Shown here one piece after another: positions 19,043-26,734 of a DNA stretch of 64,000 bases. The DNA lies in the NCBI GenBank assembly GCA_937957975.1, contig CALFFK010000070.1, positions 38,269 to 102,268 of the forward strand. The letters are read 5' to 3'. A model generated the notes under the pieces. That model did no database searches. It saw only the letters and a list, made by a program, of their open reading frames with translations, and was not told the DNA's origin. The position numbers and the translations under genes were made by a program. The stretch is from an uncultured Neomegalonema sp. (GTDB taxonomy: Bacteria > Pseudomonadota > Alphaproteobacteria > Rhodobacterales > Rhodobacteraceae). Positions within the stretch are counted from its first letter, which is position 1. Every line of letters begins with the position of its first letter.

Positions 19043-19789
19043 CGAAACCGCAGCAGCGTTCGAGACGTTGAGCGATGCAAACTCCGCCGCCGAGGGGATG
19101 CAGGCCAGAACGTCGCAGGTTTCCCGCGTTCGGTCACGCAAACCCGGCCCTTCCGCCCCCAGCACAAGGCCGAGCGGGGCCGATCCCGTGGCTTTGATGG
19201 CCTGATCTATATCGCTTTCCACTTCTCCGGCGAGGCCGATCATCACATAGCCGTCCTTCTGCAAATCCTGCATGGTATCGGCAAGATTACGGACACGCAG
19301 ATACGGTTGGCGCTCCAGTGCGCCGCTCGCCGCTTTCGCCAAGGCTCCGCTTTCGGGGGCCGAATGGCGCGAGGGGGCAATGACAGCCGAAGCACCAAAG
19401 ACTTCCGCTGAACGCAGGATCGCACCCACATTATGTGGATCGCTCACCCGGTCGAGCAAAAGAACAACCCGCCCATCTTCCGGCGGGCAAAGGCTGGCAA
19501 CGTCGCCCCAATCCAGCGCCTCCGTTTCCAACGCCGCGCCCTGATGCACCGATGCCGGATCGAGCGGGGCCGAAAAACGGCGGGCATCGCATAGCTCCGG
19601 CTCGATTCCCGCAGCCGCAATGGCGTCTTCAAGCTGGTTCGCTGCATTGCGGGTAACAATCAGACGACGTTTTTGGCGGCGCGGATTGTTCAATCCATCA
19701 CGCACAGCGTGGATGCCAAACATCCAATATCGTCCATCCGCATCGCGGGGTGGCCCCTTGGGCTTTCGATTGGGTCGTCGATCCTGCAT
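18998..19789 (-). CDS. rlmB: TrmH-family rRNA 2'-O-ribose methyltransferase, RlmB-like
   Basis: SPOUT methyltransferase that methylates guanosine in 23S rRNA (Gm2251 in E. coli). The N-terminal substrate-binding domain (Y-W-M-F-G-I-H-A-V) is followed by the knotted catalytic domain with L-L-D-R-V-S-D-P-H-N-V-G-A-I-L-R, L-V-L-G-A-E-G-P-G-L and the S-L-N-V-S-N-A-A-A-V motif. I use ATG 19789; the frame is open to 19951 but the extra sequence is not family-like. No strong RBS is visible. Its 3' end overlaps ppx by 45 bases tail to tail. It could instead be another member of the TrmH family. Confidence 0.88.
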   Translation of the reverse strand: MQDRRPNRKPKGPPRDADGRYWMFGIHAVRDGLNNPRRQKRRLIVTRNAANQLEDAIAAAGIEPELCDARRFSAPLDPASVHQGAALETEALDWGDVASLCPPEDGRVVLLLDRVSDPHNVGAILRSAEVFGASAVIAPSRHSAPESGALAKAASGALERQPYLRVRNLADTMQDLQKDGYVMIGLAGEVESDIDQAIKATGSAPLGLVLGAEGPGLRDRTRETCDVLACIPSAAEFASLNVSNAAAVSLFAARHHFRSKLQK

Positions 19790-19895
19790 TTGCGTGGTGT
19801 TAGACTGTGCCGCCCCTGCGCGCAATGCAGCACTCGACAGACTCGCGCCTGACGGTAATAGATAGAAGACCCCCGTACCGGAAAAGCGAACCAAC

Positions 19896-21047
19896 ATGAC
19901 CGCACAAGACATCCTCGCCAAACTGATCGCGTTCGATACCGTTAGCCACAAGACGAACCTGCCGCTGCTTGAATGGGTAGAGGAATACCTGTCAGGGTTC
20001 GGGATCGAGTCGCACCGCGTCTATGACGAGACGGGCGAGAAAGCGAACCTGATCGCGACTATCGGCCCCAAAGACGCGCCGGGGATCATCCTGTCAGGGC
20101 ATGTGGATGTCGTCCCGGTAGAAGGGCAACCCTGGAGCACCGACCCTTTCGAGGCCACCATCATCGACGGCAAGATGTATGGGCGCGGATCGTCCGACAT
20201 GAAAGGGTTCTGCGCCTGCGTCCTCGCCGCCGTACCACAAATGGTGAAGGCAAATCTGGCGACCCCATTTCATATCGTCTTTTCCTATGACGAGGAGGTC
20301 GGCTGCATCGGCGTGCGCGGAGCAATTGCTGAAATCGCGGATTGGCCCGTGAAGCCCCGTGCCTGCATCGTGGGAGAGCCGACAATGATGCAGGTCGTGC
20401 TTGGTCACAAATCAAAGCGTTCAATCCGGGTAACAGTACGTGGCAGGACGGGGCACTCATCACTGGCCCCCAATTACGTAAACGCCGTGGAATACGCTGC
20501 GCGCCTGATCGTTATGATTTCGGATATGGAACGGGATTTCGAGAAAAACGGTGCGGTCGATCCCTTGTATGACGTGGGCCATACGACGGCGCATGTGGGA
20601 ATGCTGCATGGCGGGACGCAGCTCAATATCGTACCGGACGAAGCGATTTTCGATTTTGAATTCCGAACAATCCGCGAAGACGATGCCGATGCGCTGGTCG
20701 AAAAAGTGCTGACTTATGCGCGCACAGAACTGGAACCCGCAATGAAGGCAGTTCACCCGGAAGCTGGTTTTGATTTTGAAACCCTGTCCGGTGTGGATGG
20801 GTTGGACACAGAGCCAGAGGCAGAAATCACTTCCTTTGCCAAGTCGCTCGCCCAACGCAACGACCACGCAAAGGTTGCGTTCGGGACTGAAGGGGGACTG
20901 TTCCAGACCATGGCCGATATTCCGACCGTCGTGATCGGTCCGGGAGATATAGGGCGGGCGCATAAGGCAGATGAATATATCGGCCTCGACGAGATCAAGG
21001 CAGGCAGTGCGTTCATCGACCGATTGATCGAGCGTTGCTGTGCGTGA
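19896..21047 (+). CDS. argE: acetylornithine deacetylase
   Basis: M20 metallohydrolase, 383 residues, that releases ornithine from N-acetylornithine in arginine synthesis. Metal-ligand segments are S-G-H-V-D-V-V-P and Y-G-R-G-S-S-D-M-K-G; the catalytic and ligand pair is in S-Y-D-E-E-V-G-C; the dimerisation lid begins with V-R-G-R-T-G-H-S. F-G-T-E-G-G-L-F is typical of ArgE in this group. It is monocistronic and divergent from rlmB. Confidence 0.92.
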   Translation: MTAQDILAKLIAFDTVSHKTNLPLLEWVEEYLSGFGIESHRVYDETGEKANLIATIGPKDAPGIILSGHVDVVPVEGQPWSTDPFEATIIDGKMYGRGSSDMKGFCACVLAAVPQMVKANLATPFHIVFSYDEEVGCIGVRGAIAEIADWPVKPRACIVGEPTMMQVVLGHKSKRSIRVTVRGRTGHSSLAPNYVNAVEYAARLIVMISDMERDFEKNGAVDPLYDVGHTTAHVGMLHGGTQLNIVPDEAIFDFEFRTIREDDADALVEKVLTYARTELEPAMKAVHPEAGFDFETLSGVDGLDTEPEAEITSFAKSLAQRNDHAKVAFGTEGGLFQTMADIPTVVIGPGDIGRAHKADEYIGLDEIKAGSAFIDRLIERCCA

Positions 21048-21083
21048 TGGGTGTAATAAAATCCGACCCAGTCAAGCGCGGAA

Positions 21084-21106
21084 GGCGTTGAAGCTGATTC
21101 AACGCC
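21084..21106. repeat. perfect hairpin between argE and the AEC transporter gene
   Basis: GGCGTTGAA-GCTGA-TTCAACGCC has perfect 9-base arms and a 5-base loop, 37 bases after the argE stop. No T-run follows, so it is a weak terminator candidate; it may stabilise the argE mRNA end or be an operator. Confidence 0.45.
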
Positions 21107-21179
21107 AGCACCATCTGTTTGTCAGAATGAATGCTTCGGGATACGAGGGACAGGCTATCCCTTAATCCGAAAGCCCCCC

Positions 21180-22112
21180 ATGCTCGAAATTCTCGGCATC
21201 GTCGCGCCGGTCTTCCTTGTCGTTACGTTGGGTTATGCAGCATCGCGCCTGCGCGCGATCAGCGACAGTGAAGTCGATACGATGCTGCGTTTCACAACGC
21301 GGTTCGCAGTGACCGCCCTGCTTTTCCGTGCATCGGCAACCATCGATATGGGTCAGGCGCTCGATCCGGCGATGTTGGCGTCCTATTACCTGCCCGCTTT
21401 TGCAGTGTTCGGCATCGGCATCTTGTTTGCGCGCAAGGCATTCGGGCAAAAGCCGGGCGAAGCGGTAGCGTCGGGGTTCACCGCCCTGTTTGCGAACTCG
21501 TTGTTCCTTGGCCTGCCAATCATCGAACGGGCCTATGGGGCCGAAGCCCTGCCCATTGCATTGGCTATCATCGCGATTCATGCGCCCGTCATGTACTTCG
21601 TCGGGATCGTAACGATGGAAAGCACTGCGCGGGACGGTGCCGGTATCATCGCCGGATTGGGCAAGGTCGCACACAGTCTCAGTCGCAATCCAATGGTGGT
21701 GTCGGTAGCGGCCGGATTGGCGTGGAATGTTTTGGGCCTCCCCTTGCCCGATGCAGCGGAAGAGGCGATGCGATTATTGGCCGGGGCTGCACTACCGTTG
21801 GGAATGTTCGGGATCGGCGCGACACTGACCCGGTATAGCTTTGGCGGTGATCTGGTGGAAACAGGGTTCTTCTCCGCCCTGTCATTGGTGGTCAGGCCGC
21901 TGATGGCGATGGCACTGGCTTTTTGGATCTTCGATCTCGATCCACTGATCGCCAAAGTGACAATCATCATGGGCGCGATGCCGGGGGGCGTGAACATCTA
22001 CCTATTCGCAACGATGTATAATCGGTCTCAGGCACTGGCCGCCAATGTAGTGCTGGTCGGAACTGTTGCCGCCATTGTCACCTGCACGCTATGGCTGGCG
22101 GCATTAGGATAA
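21180..22112 (+). CDS. AEC family transporter (auxin efflux carrier/malonate permease type)
   Basis: 310 residues with about ten hydrophobic membrane segments in two similar halves, the layout of the AEC family. The N-terminus (M-L-E-I-L-G-I-V-A-P-V-F) and the C-terminal G-A-M-P-G-G-V-N-I-Y-L-F motif are typical. Members move organic anions such as malonate or malate. The RidA gene follows after 13 bases, so the two are probably co-transcribed. The substrate cannot be told from sequence. Confidence 0.87.
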   Translation: MLEILGIVAPVFLVVTLGYAASRLRAISDSEVDTMLRFTTRFAVTALLFRASATIDMGQALDPAMLASYYLPAFAVFGIGILFARKAFGQKPGEAVASGFTALFANSLFLGLPIIERAYGAEALPIALAIIAIHAPVMYFVGIVTMESTARDGAGIIAGLGKVAHSLSRNPMVVSVAAGLAWNVLGLPLPDAAEEAMRLLAGAALPLGMFGIGATLTRYSFGGDLVETGFFSALSLVVRPLMAMALAFWIFDLDPLIAKVTIIMGAMPGGVNIYLFATMYNRSQALAANVVLVGTVAAIVTCTLWLAALG

Positions 22113-22125
22113 GGGAGAGAACCAC

Positions 22126-22473
22126 ATGACAATCCAGCGCATCGAACCGGGCACACGCAGCACCCCCGCCGTCATCCATAACGGAACCGTCTATCTGTCG
22201 GGTCAGGTGGGCGATCCTGAAGGCGATATTCAGGCGCAAACGCGGGACGTACTGGCAAAGATCGAGGTGTTGCTGGAAAAAGCAGGATCGTCGAAAGAGC
22301 ACCTTCTGATGGCAACAGTCTGGCTTGCCGATATGAGCGATTTCGCATCCATGAATGAGGTTTGGAATGCCTGGGTCATCCCCGGTATGCCTCCGGCACG
22401 GTGCTGTGGTGAGGCAAAGCTGGCCCGCGCGGCATTGAAGGTCGAAATCATGATTGTGGCCGCCGTGGCCTGA
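22126..22473 (+). CDS. RidA family protein (first of two paralogues)
   Basis: 115 residues. RidA-type proteins hydrolyse reactive enamine/imine intermediates made by PLP enzymes. The fold markers are V-Y-L-S-G-Q-V-G, the T-R-D-V-L-A-K-I helix and P-x-x-P-A-R-C-C-G-E-A-K-L-A, where the Arg is the position that binds the substrate carboxylate. GGGAGAG precedes the ATG. It lies 13 bases after the AEC transporter. About two thirds of residues match the paralogue at 22734. Confidence 0.9.
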   Translation: MTIQRIEPGTRSTPAVIHNGTVYLSGQVGDPEGDIQAQTRDVLAKIEVLLEKAGSSKEHLLMATVWLADMSDFASMNEVWNAWVIPGMPPARCCGEAKLARAALKVEIMIVAAVA

Positions 22474-22506
22474 CGGGAATGGTTCACGGGAACGCGCTTC
22501 GCTGTT

Positions 22507-22600
22507 TAGAGTAATCGGCGATCAGGTTGAGCCAAAGAGTGTCAGGAAATGCGCGGCTCCTGGCGCAATTCCTGACCCATCTTGATCGCCGAATACTCTA
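22507..22600 (+). repeat. 94-bp imperfect palindromic element, copy A
   Basis: Outer arms TAGAGTAATCGGCGATCA (22507-22524) and TGATCGCCGAATACTCTA (22583-22600) pair at 17 of 18 positions. Inner arms GTCAGGAAATGCGC (22541-22554) and GCGCAATTCCTGAC (22563-22576) pair at 13 of 14 around an 8-base loop. The arms are separated by an asymmetric bulge of 16 and 6 bases. The reverse complement of 44736-44829 matches this copy at 88 of 94 positions. TA stands at both ends, as in mariner/IS630-type target duplications. It lies between the two RidA genes. Confidence 0.85.
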
Positions 22601-22733
22601 GGCAAATTGCGCAACCATTGAAGCGAGTGGCAGGTCTTCGCATTCGAGCCGGAAGGCGCGAGACAGCAAAACCTGCCTCAACATTTGTGCAAATTACTAT
22701 AACGTCAGCGGCTCCATACAAAAGGAGCGTCCC

Positions 22734-23087
22734 ATGACCGAAATTATCCGCAACAACCCCGGAAAACGCATGAGTGAATCCGTCATCCATGGCGGCACAG
22801 TCTATCTGTCAGGTCAGGTCGGCGACCCCTCAAGCGATCTTCAGGCCCAAACACGTGAGGTGCTGGCGAAGATCGAAACGCTGCTCGCCGAGGCGGGATC
22901 ATCGAAATCGCACATGCTGATGGCAACGATCTGGTTGGCCGACATGGCCGACTTCGCCGCCATGAACGAAGTCTGGGAAGACTGGATTGTCCCCGGCGCG
23001 CCGCCCGCCCGCTGCTGCGGTGAGGCAAAGCTGGCACAGTCAGAGTTGCTGGTGGAAATTATGATCGTCGCAGCGGTGGCAGGGTAG
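22734..23087 (+). CDS. RidA family protein (second paralogue)
   Basis: 117 residues with the same motifs as the gene at 22126 (V-Y-L-S-G-Q-V-G, T-R-E-V-L-A-K-I, P-A-R-C-C-G-E-A-K-L-A). AAAGGAG lies 6-7 bases before the ATG. The two copies share long identical blocks but differ at both ends. A 260-base gap with the 94-bp palindrome separates them. The last 29 bases overlap the convergent VWA gene. Confidence 0.9.
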   Translation: MTEIIRNNPGKRMSESVIHGGTVYLSGQVGDPSSDLQAQTREVLAKIETLLAEAGSSKSHMLMATIWLADMADFAAMNEVWEDWIVPGAPPARCCGEAKLAQSELLVEIMIVAAVAG

Positions 23088-23787
23088 GCTCCGGCTTGCC
23101 AATGGCCGGACAGGCCAGCACGTCCTGCAAGGCCGCAACCAGATCATCCGTAGAGGCGGCATAGGCGTATGTGCCTTCCGTACGGTCAGCGAGGCAACCG
23201 GCGGCAATACGGGTATTGCGCGTGTCGTCCTTCCCGAAGGTCTGCCATTCGAAGGACGACACCAGCGTTTTGAAGCCAATCACATGGACCGTCAGATCCG
23301 GGTCTGTCTGCATCAACTGGTTCGCGATGCGACAGGGACTACCCCCACAAGTCTCGCGGCCATCAGTGATCAGCACCACCGCCCCCGGACGCCCCCGCTC
23401 ACGCAGGACCGATGCTGCGCGTGAAACGGCTTTTGTCAGCGGCGTATCACCATCAGGAATGATGTCATCAAGTTCCGCCATGATGCGATCGGCGGCATTG
23501 GGCGTCGGCGTCAGGCGCAGGTCGATATGCCCACACTCATCCTGCCGCCCCGGCCCGTAAACGACGAGTCCAATATCGCGGAACGGCGCAGCTTGTGGCA
23601 GGATGTGGCGCAGGGCGAGCCGCGCCTCGTCGATCCGTGACAGGCCGCTGCCATCATTGCTGATATTCGCCATAGAACGCGACGCATCAAACACGAGCAT
23701 GGCGTCGTCCCGACAGTGCGCGGCATCCCCTGCAATAACGGCAGTGGACAGAAAATATACCGGAAGAAAAATTGATCTGATCCTCAT
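23059..23787 (-). CDS. secreted von Willebrand factor A (VWA) domain protein
   Basis: 242 residues. An N-terminal signal peptide (hydrophobic 5-18, cleavage near A-A-H) indicates export. The rest is one VWA domain with an intact metal-ion-dependent adhesion site: D-A-S-R-S-M (DxSxS), the Thr of D-G-D-T-P-L-T and the Asp of I-T-D-G-R-E-T. Cysteines (six or more in the mature part) suggest disulfides. Partner unknown; there is no MoxR/TerY operon nearby. The 3' end overlaps the RidA gene by 29 bases. Confidence 0.82.
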   Translation of the reverse strand: MRIRSIFLPVYFLSTAVIAGDAAHCRDDAMLVFDASRSMANISNDGSGLSRIDEARLALRHILPQAAPFRDIGLVVYGPGRQDECGHIDLRLTPTPNAADRIMAELDDIIPDGDTPLTKAVSRAASVLRERGRPGAVVLITDGRETCGGSPCRIANQLMQTDPDLTVHVIGFKTLVSSFEWQTFGKDDTRNTRIAAGCLADRTEGTYAYAASTDDLVAALQDVLACPAIGKPEPTLPPLRRS

Positions 23788-23830
23788 CGGTCAACGATAG
23801 ACCAACAGGGCTTCGATTGGCCACCGTCAT

Positions 23831-23859
23831 AAAAAAGGGGCACCAAACGGCACCCCTTT
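23831..23859 (-). terminator. rho-independent terminator after the GMC dehydrogenase gene
   Basis: Arms AAAGGGG (23834-23840) and CCCCTTT (23853-23859) with two more C-G pairs inside; the minus-strand transcript runs into six T. It lies about 23 bases beyond the stop codon at 23882. Confidence 0.75.
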
Positions 23860-23881
23860 CCCCTTCGCCGGTTCGTCCCGA

Positions 23882-25450
23882 TCAGATCGCTTTTTGACCC
23901 ATCTGCTCGGCGATATAGTCCGCCTGACGGATGGCCAGTGACACAATGGTCAGAGTCGGGTTTTCCGCCGCCCCGGTCGTGAATTGCGAGCCGTCAGAGA
24001 TAAACAGGTTCGCGATATCGTGGGATTGGCCCCACTTGTTCACGACGCCATCCTTTGCGTCCGCTGACATCCGGTTCGTCCCAAGGTTATGGGTCGATGG
24101 ATAGGGTGGAGTCGGGTAGGTCTGGGTCGCGCCCACGGCATCATATATCGCCATGCCCTGGGTCCAGGCATGGTTGCGCATGGCCACATCATTGGCATGA
24201 TCCGAAAAATGCACGTTCGGCGCGGGCAGGCCGTATTGATCCTTCTCTTCCGACAGGGTGATCGCGTTTGTTTCCTGCGGCATGTCTTCACCCACGATCC
24301 ACATGCCAGCCATATGATCGTAATTGTCCATTGCCGCCGCGAACTCACGCCCCCATCCACCAGGGTTGAGGAACGCAGCCATGAAGGGCAGGCCAAGCGC
24401 CAGCGTCTCCATCTCATAACCACCGACAAAGCCACGATCCGGGTTGTGAATCGACTCGTCCTGAATGATCCCGGCCATCGTCGTGCCGCGATAGAAATTC
24501 ACGGGCTTATCGAAGCTGGCATAAACCGAGGCCGTCATATGGCGCATATAGTTCTTGCCGACTTGTCCTGACGAATTCGCCAGACCATCCGGGAACATGC
24601 TCGACGAAGAGTTGAGCAACAGACGAGGGCTTTCGATGGAATTACCCGCGACCGCCACGACACGCGCTTTCTGGACGTGCTGGTTGCCATCCTTGTCGGC
24701 ATAAAGAACGCCGGTAACTTTACCATCCGCATCATGCTGGATTTGCAGTACATGCGCCTGGGGGCGCACTTCCAGCTTGCCGGTCGCTTCCCCTTTGGGG
24801 ATCTCTGTGTAGAGCGTTGACCATTTCGCTGAAAACTTACAGCCCTGAAAGCAAAAGCCCGATTGCTGACAATGGGTGCGTCCATCGCGGTCTTGCGAGT
24901 TGATCGCCATGTTGCCCGTATGCACGCGCTCATAGCCCAGCTTCTTCGCGCCCGCCTCAAATACCTTGTAGTTGTTGTTACCGGGCAAGGGCGGAATACC
25001 GTGGGTATTTGTCACCCCCATCTTGTCTTCGGCCTTGTCGTAATAGGGGGCCATCTCCTCGCCGCTGATCGGCCAGTCGAGCAGGTTTGCGCCCGCAACC
25101 TCGCCATAATTCGTGAGCGCCTTCCATTCATGTTCCTGAAAGCGCAAGCTCGCCCCGGCCCAGTGGGTCGTGGAGCCACCAACTGCTTTGACAATCCACG
25201 CAGGCAAGCCGGAAAAATCTGTCGCCACCCGCCAGTCACCGGAGGTGGTGCGCTTGTCGAGCCATGCGAGCTGACCAAAGCTGGCCCATTCGTCATTGAT
25301 AAAATCTTCGGCCTCGTGGCGTCCGCCCGCCTCAAGAATGACGGTGTCGATGCCCTTTTGGGCAAGTTCGTTACCAAGCGTACCGCCGCCCGCGCCGGAG
25401 CCTATGATAACGACAACTGAATCATCGTTCAGGTCATATGGTGCTGCCAT
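23882..25450 (-). CDS. GMC family oxidoreductase, gluconate 2-dehydrogenase-like flavoprotein subunit
   Basis: 522 residues. The FAD-binding loop [11 protein letters not shown] is at about 17-27, and the C-terminal GMC_oxred_C domain ends with [19 protein letters not shown]. It would oxidise a sugar, sugar acid or alcohol. The gene 12 bases upstream encodes a gluconate dehydrogenase subunit 3-like protein, so the two probably form a periplasmic complex; the flavoprotein itself has no signal and would be carried by the Tat signal of the small subunit, as known for such dehydrogenases. No cytochrome c subunit is present. The substrate is unknown. Confidence 0.88.
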   Translation of the reverse strand: MAAPYDLNDDSVVVIIGSGAGGGTLGNELAQKGIDTVILEAGGRHEAEDFINDEWASFGQLAWLDKRTTSGDWRVATDFSGLPAWIVKAVGGSTTHWAGASLRFQEHEWKALTNYGEVAGANLLDWPISGEEMAPYYDKAEDKMGVTNTHGIPPLPGNNNYKVFEAGAKKLGYERVHTGNMAINSQDRDGRTHCQQSGFCFQGCKFSAKWSTLYTEIPKGEATGKLEVRPQAHVLQIQHDADGKVTGVLYADKDGNQHVQKARVVAVAGNSIESPRLLLNSSSSMFPDGLANSSGQVGKNYMRHMTASVYASFDKPVNFYRGTTMAGIIQDESIHNPDRGFVGGYEMETLALGLPFMAAFLNPGGWGREFAAAMDNYDHMAGMWIVGEDMPQETNAITLSEEKDQYGLPAPNVHFSDHANDVAMRNHAWTQGMAIYDAVGATQTYPTPPYPSTHNLGTNRMSADAKDGVVNKWGQSHDIANLFISDGSQFTTGAAENPTLTIVSLAIRQADYIAEQMGQKAI

Positions 25451-25462
25451 GTCAGTTCTCCC

Positions 25463-25999
25463 CTAGACCCACTCAATGTCGTCAAAACCACGTTCGATAT
25501 ACCCACCTTTATGGGCGGATGCGCCTTCGTAACCGAACAGTGGCCAGAGCGCCTTTTGGTTATAAAGGCCAACAACAAGCGATCCGCGCATAGCCTGGAA
25601 AAAATCGCTGTCTTCCATATCGCGCAGCAAGGCGACGCGGTCCGCTTCCCAGCCAAGACCGAGATAACCGCCGTCACCGGATTTGCCGTTCAGGTCAGCG
25701 ATACCATCTTCGAAAAATGCGAGTTTCTCTGCATCGTCTGCCGCCGCATCATCATGGGCGCGCATGGCCTTTGCGTAGAATTTGTCCGGTACCCGGTCAT
25801 GTGGATAGATGTCGCGCGCCATCTGGATCATCGTGGCCATGGTTTCGGGTTTCAGCGCCTTAAGCTCCATGCCCCAGCCCTGCGATGGCAGCAGCAGCGT
25901 GCCACTGCCCACCACCATCGCCGCTCCAATGGCGGTCGTGCCGGATGCGGCAAGAAAATCACGTCGATTGACGCCCCCCGCCCTTTCATTCGTCATCAT
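25463..25999 (-). CDS. gluconate 2-dehydrogenase subunit 3-like small subunit with Tat signal
   Basis: 178 residues. A twin-arginine signal (N-R-R-D-F-L-A-A-S-G near 11-20, then a hydrophobic stretch) directs folded export. The mature part is helical with M-A-R-D-I-Y-P-H-D, a conserved feature of the family, and the Y-N-Q-K-A-L-W-P-L-F-G-Y-E-G-A-S segment at the end. AAGGAG precedes the start. It is transcribed ahead of the GMC subunit and most likely carries it across the inner membrane. Confidence 0.87.
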   Translation of the reverse strand: MMTNERAGGVNRRDFLAASGTTAIGAAMVVGSGTLLLPSQGWGMELKALKPETMATMIQMARDIYPHDRVPDKFYAKAMRAHDDAAADDAEKLAFFEDGIADLNGKSGDGGYLGLGWEADRVALLRDMEDSDFFQAMRGSLVVGLYNQKALWPLFGYEGASAHKGGYIERGFDDIEWV

Positions 26000-26060
26000 C
26001 GTTTCACTCCTTTATTTTCTTTTTTATCGTTATTCCTGTGTTCCGGAGGATGAGAGCCAA

Positions 26061-26456
26061 TTACGTGAATCGACCACCCTTCTGGATCACTTCGATTTCA
26101 TAGCCGTCGGGGTCCGCAATGAAGAAAAATCGCGCGATGACAGTATCACCCGGTTTAAAATCGACCAGCTTGCGCGGCCCATACCCTGCTTCGGTCAGCC
26201 GGGCGTGCAACGCATCCACATCATCCACCACAAAGGCCAGATGCCCATAGCCATTGCCGAGATCATAAGGATCTGCCGTGCCTTTATTGACCGTCAACTC
26301 CAGTTCGAAATGACTTTCGGCATTGCTGAGATAAATCAGCGCAAAACTATCGAAATCCAGTTTATCGGCCACCTCCAGCCCGAAGGCGTCGCGGTAGAAT
26401 GCGACCGAGCGTTCCTCGTCCAACACCCGGATCATCGAATGAACCATCTTCGCCAT
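26061..26456 (-). CDS. gloA: lactoylglutathione lyase (glyoxalase I)
   Basis: 131 residues from ATG 26456, which has GGGAGA 9 bases upstream; the frame is open to 26501. Converts the hemithioacetal of methylglyoxal and glutathione to S-lactoylglutathione. The four metal ligands of the VOC fold are visible: His in M-V-H-S-M, Glu in F-E-L-E-L, His in Y-G-H-L-A-F and Glu in Y-E-I-E-V. The G-Y-G-P and F-F-I-A-D-P-D-G-Y elements are typical. The closely placed GMC operon is downstream on the same strand. Confidence 0.88.
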   Translation of the reverse strand: MAKMVHSMIRVLDEERSVAFYRDAFGLEVADKLDFDSFALIYLSNAESHFELELTVNKGTADPYDLGNGYGHLAFVVDDVDALHARLTEAGYGPRKLVDFKPGDTVIARFFFIADPDGYEIEVIQKGGRFT

Positions 26457-26643
26457 CGGCGCGTTTCTCCCGTGATAGCCGACGCCCGTTTGCGCCATCA
26501 TCAGTGAAGCCCAATCAGGACCAGTCGGTCAATGGCAACCGTGAACGATCAATCCTTGTCGAATGGTAAAAGCGGCGCATCGCCATAAAACCATGGCAAC
26601 AGAAAAGAGCGCGGGCAAATAATGCGATTATGAAACATAAGAA

Positions 26644-26661
26644 GCCAATTCGGGAATTGGC
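26644..26661. promoter_or_regulatory. operator-like perfect palindrome upstream of the prolyl oligopeptidase gene
   Basis: GCCAATTC-GG-GAATTGGC is a perfect 8-2-8 inverted repeat, 73 bases before the oligopeptidase start and in the gap between divergent gloA and this gene. Its size and symmetry fit a dimeric repressor site; no candidate regulator gene is nearby. Confidence 0.4.
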
Positions 26662-26734
26662 ATGCTTTCGCATTGACCCCTTTTGAGGCCACACGATAGG
26701 GCAAACGATGTAAATTCTTGAGGGGATATAATCT

